Made by a program: the position numbers and the translations under genes. This document shows positions 58,225-64,000 of a DNA stretch of 64,000 bases, one piece after another (the first letter of the stretch is position 1; each line of letters starts with the position of its first letter). The notes below the pieces were generated by a model. That model searched no databases, had not been told where the DNA came from, and worked only from the letters and a program-made list of their open reading frames with translations. The stretch is from Streptomyces aquilus (GTDB taxonomy: Bacteria > Actinomycetota > Actinomycetes > Streptomycetales > Streptomycetaceae), in assembly GCF_003955715.1 (NCBI RefSeq), contig NZ_CP034463.1:5332001-5396000 (forward strand). Direction: 5' to 3'.

Positions 58225-59943
58225 GTGGCGGAACGGAGCACGGCTGCCGTCGACGTGGCAGACAACAGCGGCGACGAGCCGCTGACCGCACAGGCGGACC
58301 AGGCCACGGCCGACGGGGTGGCCACTAACCGGGAGCGGGACACGGACATCGACGAGGCACAGGGGAGTGGCGGGACCGAGGGTCCCGGGAAGGCCTCACC
58401 GCCCGAGCTGCACAGCGGCCACAAGCTCGCCAGACGCTACCGGCTCGAGGAGTGCGTCACCCGGCTGGACGGGTTCAGCAGCTGGCGTGCGGTCGACGAG
58501 AAGCTCCGTCGCGCCGTCGGTGTGCACATCCTGCCCGCGGACCACACGCGAGCCCGCTCCGTCCTGGCCGCGGCCAGGTCGTCCGCGCTGCTCGGTGACC
58601 CGCGCTTCGTCCAGGTCCTGGACGCCGTCGAGGAGAACGACCTCGTCTACGTCGTCCACGAATGGCTGCCCGACGCCACCGAGCTGACCGCCCTCCTGGC
58701 CCCCGGCCCGCTGGAGCCGCACGACGCCTACCAGATGGTCAGCCAGGTCGCCTCCGCCATGGCCGCCGCCCACCGCGAAGGGCTCGCGCATCTGCGCCTG
58801 AACCCGAACGCGGTCCTGCGCACCTCCAGCGGCCAGTGGCGCATCCGCGGCCTCGCCGTGAACGCCGCGCTGCGCGGCATCACGTCCGAGACCCCGCAGC
58901 GCACGGACACCGAGGCCATCGGTGCCCTGCTGTACGCGGGCCTGACCCAGCGCTGGCCGTACGACAACGACGCCTACGGTCTGTCCGGGCTGCCCAAGGA
59001 CATCGGGCTCATCGCACCCGACCAGGTACGCGCGGGCGTCCACCGCGGCCTGTCCGAGCTGTCGATGCGCGCGCTCGTCAACGACGGAGCCACCGCCTCA
59101 CGCCACGAATCCGCGTGCACCACGCCGGAGGAACTGGTGAAGGCGATCGGCGAGATGCCCCGCATCCGCCCGCCGGAGCCGGCGTTCACCGCGCCCCCGG
59201 AGTACCAGCGCACGACGTACCAGCAGGGCACGTACGGCCGCCCGGCGCCGCACCCCGGCGTCACCCAGCCGCTGCCGCCCCCTCCGCCGCCGCTCCAGAG
59301 CCGAACCGGCAAGGTGCTCAAGTGGGCTGTGTCCGCGCTGCTCATCGCCGCGCTGGGCCTCGGCAGTTGGCAGCTCGCCGACGCTCTCATGGAGCGGAAC
59401 AACAAGTCCGACGACACCAACCAGACCCAGACGACGGACGACAACGACAAGAGCGGCGACAAGACCAAGCCGGTCAAGCCGCTGAGCATCGCAGGCGCCC
59501 GGGAGTACGTGGCCAGCGGTGACGCACAAGCTCCGGACGACGTGCAGCTGACGTACGACGGCAACAGCTCGACGTACTGGCGCACCAAACGGTACAACGA
59601 GGGCCCGACGCTCGCCCCGTACAAGCCCGGCGTGGGTATCGTCTACGACCTCGGCTCGGCGCAGAAGATCTCGACCGCGTCGATAGGGCTCCGGTACGAC
59701 GGCAACAACACGACCGTGAAGCTCTACGCCACCGACTCCCTGTCCCCCTCCACGGGGATCGACGGAATGACGGAGATCGGAACCGCCACCACGAGCGGCA
59801 AGTCTCTTACGGTGAAGGCGTCGAAGTCGGTCAAGTCGCGGTACGTGCTGCTGTGGATCACGGCGGTGCCGTACGCACCGACGGACGGCTACAGCGGGGC
59901 CGGCTACAAGCAGGCGGTCACCGACGTGACGTTCAAGGGCTGA
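58225..59943 (+). CDS. Membrane pseudokinase with extracellular domain, MurJ-associated
   Basis: This 572-residue protein has a protein-kinase-like domain (about 60-310) with degenerate catalytic residues. The HRDLKPxN loop is HLRLNPNAV, the DFG is RGL, and the VAIK lysine position is VGVHIL. A Pro-rich linker, a membrane helix (VLKWAVSALLIAALGLGSW) and an extracellular discoidin-like domain (YWRTKRYNEGPT..YVLLWITAVPYAP) follow. The same three parts are fused to MurJ in M. tuberculosis MviN, where PknB phosphorylates the pseudokinase and FhaA binds it. Here they are split. GTG 58225 has GCAGGGA upstream. Confidence 0.9.
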   Translation: MAERSTAAVDVADNSGDEPLTAQADQATADGVATNRERDTDIDEAQGSGGTEGPGKASPPELHSGHKLARRYRLEECVTRLDGFSSWRAVDEKLRRAVGVHILPADHTRARSVLAAARSSALLGDPRFVQVLDAVEENDLVYVVHEWLPDATELTALLAPGPLEPHDAYQMVSQVASAMAAAHREGLAHLRLNPNAVLRTSSGQWRIRGLAVNAALRGITSETPQRTDTEAIGALLYAGLTQRWPYDNDAYGLSGLPKDIGLIAPDQVRAGVHRGLSELSMRALVNDGATASRHESACTTPEELVKAIGEMPRIRPPEPAFTAPPEYQRTTYQQGTYGRPAPHPGVTQPLPPPPPPLQSRTGKVLKWAVSALLIAALGLGSWQLADALMERNNKSDDTNQTQTTDDNDKSGDKTKPVKPLSIAGAREYVASGDAQAPDDVQLTYDGNSSTYWRTKRYNEGPTLAPYKPGVGIVYDLGSAQKISTASIGLRYDGNNTTVKLYATDSLSPSTGIDGMTEIGTATTSGKSLTVKASKSVKSRYVLLWITAVPYAPTDGYSGAGYKQAVTDVTFKG

Positions 59944-59972
59944 GCGCACCGCATCCCAGGGGAGGGGGTCCG

Positions 59973-60698
59973 ATGGCAGATGGCACCGCATACGGCGACG
60001 CAAGCGATCAGGACCTCCTCGCCGCCCACGTGGACGGCGATCCCGACGCGTTCGGCGAGCTCGTAAGACGTCACCGTGATCGGCTCTGGGCCGTGGCCCT
60101 CCGCACGCTCGGGGACCGTGAGGAGGCCGCTGACGCCGTCCAGGACGCCTTGGTCTCCGCCTACCGTGCCGCACACACCTTCCGCGGCCAGTCGGCGGTC
60201 ACGACATGGCTGCACCGCATCACGGTGAACGCCTGCCTCGACCGTGCCCGCAAGGCCGCCTCCCGCAAGACCTCTCCGGTCGACGACACGGAGCGCCTGG
60301 AACAGCTCCTGGAGCCGCACGAATCGGCCTCGGCGCCGGCGGAGCGCAACGACCTGCACCGCCAGCTGCTGGAGGCCCTCGGCACGCTGCCGCACGACCA
60401 GCGGGCCGCTCTCGTCCTGGTGGACATGCAGGGCTATCCGGTCGCCGAGGCCGCCCGCATGCTCGACGTGCCGACCGGGACGGTGAAGAGCCGCTGCGCC
60501 CGTGGCCGGGCCAGACTCCTCCCCCTCCTCACTCATCTACGGCCGGAAAACACCGGTGACAGCAGAGAACCGGGCGGGGGACGGAACCGGGTGCACGGGA
60601 CATCCGTCCCACCGGCAGCGGGATCCCCTGACCCGGGTCCCCATGAGACAGGTCCAGGCGATTCAGCTGCTGTGAAGGGCGGAGGTGGGCGAGCGTGA
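59973..60698 (+). CDS. sigM: ECF RNA polymerase sigma factor, SigM-like
   Basis: This 241-residue sigma-70 ECF protein has sigma region 2 (LVRRHRDRLWAVALRTLGDREEAADAVQDAL) and region 4 (LGTLPHDQRAALVLVDMQGYPVAEAARML). A 50-residue Gly/Pro-rich tail follows. ATG 59973 has GGGGAGGGGG upstream. The stop overlaps the anti-sigma start. The name follows synteny with M. tuberculosis SigM; S. coelicolor also has another ECF factor called SigM, so the symbol is ambiguous. It probably directs a stress-type regulon. Confidence 0.9.
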   Translation: MADGTAYGDASDQDLLAAHVDGDPDAFGELVRRHRDRLWAVALRTLGDREEAADAVQDALVSAYRAAHTFRGQSAVTTWLHRITVNACLDRARKAASRKTSPVDDTERLEQLLEPHESASAPAERNDLHRQLLEALGTLPHDQRAALVLVDMQGYPVAEAARMLDVPTGTVKSRCARGRARLLPLLTHLRPENTGDSREPGGGRNRVHGTSVPPAAGSPDPGPHETGPGDSAAVKGGGGRA

Positions 60699-61603
60699 CA
60701 TCCAGGACAGACACGGCCGGGCACCCGGACGTCGCGGAGCTCTCCGAGCTCACCGAGGGACTGCTCACGCAGACCCGCAGCGCGGACGTGCGACGACATC
60801 TGGACGAGTGCGAGCTCTGCGCCGACGTGCACGCCTCGCTGGAGGAGATCCGGGGCCTGCTCGGCTCGCTGCCGGGTCCGCCGCGCATGCCCGACGATGT
60901 CGCGGGCCGTATCGACGCCGCTCTGGCTGCCGAGGCTCTGCTCAGCGCGACAGCTCCCGAGCCCGCTGCCACTCCGGGCCGCTCCGATCACACCGCCGAT
61001 CTTGTTGCGACCCCCGCACTGGTCGGTACGCATGTTTCACGTGAAACATCGGTGTCGGCGGACCGTCCCGCCGGTCACGCCCGTGCCTCCAGCACCGGCC
61101 CCGGCCGCAAGGGTCGTTCCCGTGGCGGGCGACGCAGGATCGCCGTGCTGGGCACCGTGTTCACGGTCGCCGCCCTCGGACTCGGTTCTGTGCTGCTGTC
61201 CTCGTTCAACGACGGCAAGCCGTCCGACCCGACCGCGCAGGCCGACGCCTTCTCCGGCAAGAAGGTCGAGACCCAGGTCTCCGAGCTTCTGACCCAAGGT
61301 TCTTCCGTTGCCTCCCGGTCGCCTCGCAGTTTCGGGGCGAACAACGTGCCCGAGAACCACGTCAAGAACCAGCCCGCGCCACAGGTTCCTTCGTGTGTGT
61401 TGAAAGGCATCGGCCGCGACGACACGGCTCTGGCCGCCAAGAAGGGCACCTACGACGATGTCCCGGCCTACCTCGTGGTGATGCCCCACACGAACGACAG
61501 CGACCGTGTCGACGCCTATGTGGTCGACGCCGGCTGTGAGAAGGACCCGTCCTCCTCCGCGAAGGTTCTGCTGACGCACTCCTACGCGCGTTCCGAGCAC
61601 TGA
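60695..61603 (+). CDS. Membrane anti-sigma factor (zinc-finger type)
   Basis: This 302-residue protein starts with a ZAS-like domain (VRRHLDECELCADVH, H-x3-C-x2-C), a linker, one membrane helix (IAVLGTVFTVAALGLGSVLLSS) and an extracellular domain with two Cys. GTG 60695 overlaps the sigma factor's stop as GTGA. An exact parS palindrome lies in frame and writes THVSRETS at about residue 113, in the low-complexity linker before the membrane helix. It is expected to hold the sigma factor at the membrane. Confidence 0.88.
   Translation: MTSRTDTAGHPDVAELSELTEGLLTQTRSADVRRHLDECELCADVHASLEEIRGLLGSLPGPPRMPDDVAGRIDAALAAEALLSATAPEPAATPGRSDHTADLVATPALVGTHVSRETSVSADRPAGHARASSTGPGRKGRSRGGRRRIAVLGTVFTVAALGLGSVLLSSFNDGKPSDPTAQADAFSGKKVETQVSELLTQGSSVASRSPRSFGANNVPENHVKNQPAPQVPSCVLKGIGRDDTALAAKKGTYDDVPAYLVVMPHTNDSDRVDAYVVDAGCEKDPSSSAKVLLTHSYARSEH
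61034..61047. promoter_or_regulatory. parS site inside the anti-sigma gene
   Basis: Exact GTTTCACGTGAAAC in frame, coding for part of THVSRETS. Confidence 0.9.
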
Positions 61604-61667
61604 CGCTTCGTCTCTCTCCGTCGTGGTATCCCGTACGGTGACGCCTCTCCGTGTGCCCGGACACACC

Positions 61668-61694
61668 GGGAATGCGCGCCCCGTAGGATCCGTT
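61668..61694 (+). promoter_or_regulatory. SigR-type promoter of trxBA
   Basis: GGGAAT (61668-61673), an 18-bp spacer and GTT (61692-61694) match the SigR consensus of Streptomyces exactly. The trxB GTG is 73 bases downstream. SigR answers thiol-oxidative stress, and trxBA is a classic target. Confidence 0.9.
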
Positions 61695-61766
61695 GGGTGG
61701 GGTGAGAGTTCTGAAAGGGGCTCCCACCGGTCGTACTGACGCAGTCCAGAGACGAGGAACCAAGCC

Positions 61767-62735
61767 GTGAGCGACGTCCGTAACGTGATCATCATCGGCT
61801 CCGGGCCCGCCGGCTACACGGCGGCGCTCTACACCGCGCGCGCGTCGCTGAAGCCGCTGGTGTTCGAGGGCGCCGTCACCGCGGGTGGTGCGCTGATGAA
61901 CACCACCGAGGTGGAGAACTTCCCCGGCTTCCAGGACGGCATCATGGGTCCCGAGCTCATGGACAACATGCGCGGCCAGGCGGAGCGCTTCGGCGCCGAG
62001 CTCGTCCCGGACGACATCGTCAGCGTCGACCTCACGGGTGAGATCAAGACCGTCACGGACACGGCGGGCACCGTCCACAAGGCGAAGGCCGTCATCGTCG
62101 CCACCGGCTCGCAGCACCGCAAGCTCGGCCTGCCGAACGAGGACGCGCTCTCCGGCCGCGGTGTCTCGTGGTGTGCCACCTGTGACGGCTTCTTCTTCAA
62201 GGACCAGGACATCGCCGTGATCGGTGGCGGTGACACCGCGATGGAGGAGGCTACCTTCCTCTCGCGCTTCGCCAAGTCCGTGACGATCGTCCACCGCCGC
62301 GACACCCTGCGCGCCTCCAAGGCCATGCAGGAGCGTGCCTTCGCCGACCCGAAGATCAAGTTCGTGTGGGACAGCGAGGTCGCCGAGATCCAGGGTGACC
62401 CGAAGCTGGCCGGCCTGAAGCTGCGCAACCTCAAGACCGGCGAGCTGTCGGACCTGGCGGTGACCGGCCTGTTCATCGCGATCGGCCACGACCCGCGCAC
62501 CGAGCTCTTCAAGGGCCAGCTCGACCTCGACGAGGAGGGCTACCTGAAGGTCGCCGCGCCCTCCACGCGGACGAACGTCACCGGTGTGTTCGCGGCCGGC
62601 GACGTGGTCGACCACACCTACCGCCAGGCGATCACCGCGGCCGGCACCGGCTGTTCCTCCGCCCTCGACGCCGAGCGCTACCTCGCCGCCCTAGCGGACG
62701 AGGAGCAGGCCGAGCCCGAGAAGACCTCTGTCTGA
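61767..62735 (+). CDS. trxB: Thioredoxin reductase
   Basis: TrxB passes NADPH electrons through FAD to thioredoxin. The 322-residue protein has [20 protein letters not shown] (FAD), [13 protein letters not shown] (CATC redox pair) and [18 protein letters not shown] (NADPH). GTG 61767 is preceded by GAGGAA. It heads the trxB-trxA operon behind a SigR-type promoter. Confidence 0.98.
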   Translation: MSDVRNVIIIGSGPAGYTAALYTARASLKPLVFEGAVTAGGALMNTTEVENFPGFQDGIMGPELMDNMRGQAERFGAELVPDDIVSVDLTGEIKTVTDTAGTVHKAKAVIVATGSQHRKLGLPNEDALSGRGVSWCATCDGFFFKDQDIAVIGGGDTAMEEATFLSRFAKSVTIVHRRDTLRASKAMQERAFADPKIKFVWDSEVAEIQGDPKLAGLKLRNLKTGELSDLAVTGLFIAIGHDPRTELFKGQLDLDEEGYLKVAAPSTRTNVTGVFAAGDVVDHTYRQAITAAGTGCSSALDAERYLAALADEEQAEPEKTSV

Positions 62736-62782
62736 TCCCCTCCCACCCACCACCCCACGCAACAAGAGTTAAGGAGCCCGCC

Positions 62783-63115
62783 GTGGCCGGCACCCTGAAG
62801 AACGTGACCGACGACTCCTTCGAGCAGGACGTCCTCAAGAGCGACAAGCCCGTCCTGGTGGACTTCTGGGCTGCCTGGTGCGGCCCGTGCCGCCAGATCG
62901 CTCCGTCCCTTGAGGCGATCGCCGCCGAGTACGGCGACAAGATCGAGATCGTGAAGCTCAACATCGACGAGAACCCGGGTACGGCCGCCAAGTACGGCGT
63001 CATGTCCATCCCGACCCTGAACGTCTACCAGGGTGGCGAGGTCGCCAAGACCATCGTCGGTGCGAAGCCGAAGGCCGCCATCGTGCGCGACCTTGAGGAC
63101 TTCATCGCCGAGTGA
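62783..63115 (+). CDS. trxA: Thioredoxin
   Basis: The 110-residue thioredoxin has the active site WAAWCGPCRQIAPSLE and the cis-Pro segment SIPTLNVYQGG. GTG 62783 has AAGGAG upstream. It lies 47 bases after trxB in the same operon. A parS site and a strong hairpin follow. Confidence 0.98.
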   Translation: MAGTLKNVTDDSFEQDVLKSDKPVLVDFWAAWCGPCRQIAPSLEAIAAEYGDKIEIVKLNIDENPGTAAKYGVMSIPTLNVYQGGEVAKTIVGAKPKAAIVRDLEDFIAE

Positions 63116-63144
63116 CGCACCGAGCCATCGAGCCGATGGCACAT

Positions 63145-63158
63145 GTTTCACGTGAAAC
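63145..63158. promoter_or_regulatory. parS site downstream of trxA
   Basis: Exact GTTTCACGTGAAAC between the trxA stop and its terminator hairpin. Confidence 0.9.
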
Positions 63159-63163
63159 ACGAC

Positions 63164-63189
63164 TGGGCCGGCCCAAGAGGGCCGGCCCA
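63164..63189. terminator. Hairpin terminator after trxA
   Basis: TGGGCCGGCCC (63164-63174) pairs perfectly with GGGCCGGCCCA (63179-63189) around an AAGA loop, between the convergent trxA and acetyltransferase genes. Confidence 0.93.
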
Positions 63190-63195
63190 TCGTCG

Positions 63196-63813
63196 TCAGA
63201 GGGGACGGAGAGCGGGTTCCTTCTGCACCGCACCCAGAAGGCGGTCCAGTGCCATCTCCACGTCTTCCTTCCAGGAGAGCGTCGTGCGCAGCTCCAGCCT
63301 GAGTCGTGGGTGCACGGGGTGGGGACGCACCGTCTTGAAGCCCACCGCCAGCAGATGGTCGGCGGGCAGCACACAGGCCGGTTCCTTCCAACGAGCGTCC
63401 CCGAAGGCCTCGATGGCCTTGAAGCCGCGTCGCAGCAGGTCCTTGGCCACCGTCTGAACCATCACCCGGCCCAGCCCCTGCCCCTGGTACCCCGGCATGA
63501 TGAGCGCCGTCATCAGCTGCACCGCGTCGGGTGAGACGGGGCTCGTCGGGAACGCCGTCGACCGCGGGACATAGGCCGGAGGGGCGTACAGCACGAAGCC
63601 CACCGGCACGTCATCGACGTAGACGACCCGGCCACACGATCCCCAGTCCAAGAGGACGGCGGAGATCCAGGCTTCCTTCTCCAGGGCGGCTGTGCCCCCT
63701 CTTACCGCGGCCTCACCGCTGACTGGGTCCAGCTCCCAGAAGACGCACGAGCGACAGCGCTGGGGAATGTCTTGAAGGTTGTCCAGCGTGAGCGGTACGA
63801 GCCGACGCCCCAT
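63196..63813 (-). CDS. GNAT-family acetyltransferase
   Basis: This 205-residue protein has the acetyl-CoA loop MPGYQGQGLGRVMVQTVAKDLL and VDDVPVGFVLYAPPAYVP. In Streptomyces it lies between trxA and parB, which agrees with the gene order here. ATG 63813 has GAGGAA upstream. The acceptor substrate is unknown. Confidence 0.87.
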   Translation of the reverse strand: MGRRLVPLTLDNLQDIPQRCRSCVFWELDPVSGEAAVRGGTAALEKEAWISAVLLDWGSCGRVVYVDDVPVGFVLYAPPAYVPRSTAFPTSPVSPDAVQLMTALIMPGYQGQGLGRVMVQTVAKDLLRRGFKAIEAFGDARWKEPACVLPADHLLAVGFKTVRPHPVHPRLRLELRTTLSWKEDVEMALDRLLGAVQKEPALRPL

Positions 63814-63959
63814 GAAGGCTGTTCCTCGCTTCCCTCGCCCGCGGCATCGCGGGCGGCTGTCAGAGCGCTCCGTTCCCGGAGCAGGCTGCCGACGAAGCCA
63901 CCGACCGCGCCCAGTCCCAGACCCGCGCTCACCAGTCCGCTGCGGCTCACCGTTCGCAT
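63702..63959 (-). CDS. Possible small protein upstream of the acetyltransferase gene
   Basis: An ATG at 63959 opens an 85-codon frame whose first ~45 residues have G/C-rich third positions and a Gly-rich hydrophobic helix (LVSAGLGLGAVGGFVGSLL). It then overlaps the acetyltransferase frame by over 100 bases in another frame, which makes it doubtful. I list it because the region otherwise shows no gene before the window edge. Confidence 0.25.
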   Translation of the reverse strand: MRTVSRSGLVSAGLGLGAVGGFVGSLLRERSALTAARDAAGEGSEEQPSWGVGSYRSRWTTFKTFPSAVARASSGSWTQSAVRPR

Positions 63960-64000
63960 GACACCTGCCTCCCCTGAGAGGTGCTGCCGGGTGGATGCGC

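Overview
This is a high-GC actinobacterial chromosome segment, almost certainly from a Streptomyces. The evidence is strong G/C third-codon bias, GTG/TTG starts behind GGAGG-type sites, ssgA/ssgR sporulation genes, a cydA-cydB-cydDC operon behind a Rex operator, a SigR-type trxBA promoter, and at least ten exact copies of the ParB-binding palindrome GTTTCACGTGAAAC. From memory, the gene order matches the S. coelicolor core just beside oriC. The right end (trxB-trxA-acetyltransferase) should run on into parB/parA and oriC outside the window. I see no insertion sequence, prophage, CRISPR array or tRNA.

Left part (0-19 kb): a luciferase-like oxidoreductase tail, a Cof-type phosphatase, an M23 endopeptidase preceded by 22-bp tandem repeats, a DevS/DosS-like two-GAF histidine kinase, the cytochrome bd operon, a cyclophilin-fold protein, a HisC-family aminotransferase, a LacI-type regulator, a metallophosphoesterase, a membrane protein, a propeller-like protein, and thiC behind a TPP riboswitch with an enlarged P3 arm.

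Middle (19-40 kb): a histidine-rich YibE/F membrane protein, ssgA and ssgR, small membrane and cupin proteins, ptpA coupled to a cystathionine-gamma-lyase-type enzyme, LysR, NUDIX, a globin/flavin reductase fusion, a HAD enzyme, acetyltransferases, an MFS/MarR divergent pair, a serine beta-lactamase-like hydrolase, dnaB, a DnaA-box cluster, a MATE transporter, and the rpsF-ssb-rpsR-rplI operon.

Right part (40-64 kb) is rich in cell-envelope functions: FemX (lipid II glycyl transfer), a racemase-fold protein without the usual GYADG motif, a GT87-type glycosyltransferase, a class A PBP, a PadR regulator with a perfect 10-3-10 operator in front of ino1, CCA-adding enzyme, a large exported DUF6049-type protein, MurJ flippase, a membrane pseudokinase with an extracellular domain, an ECF sigma/anti-sigma pair, and trxBA.

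The most distinctive non-coding layer is the set of 14 parS or parS-like sites, spread every few kb. Several lie inside genes, one in a riboswitch arm, and three form the centre of 26-36-bp perfect palindromes between convergent genes. Second is a cluster of DnaA-box-like nonamers in the dnaB-MATE intergenic region.
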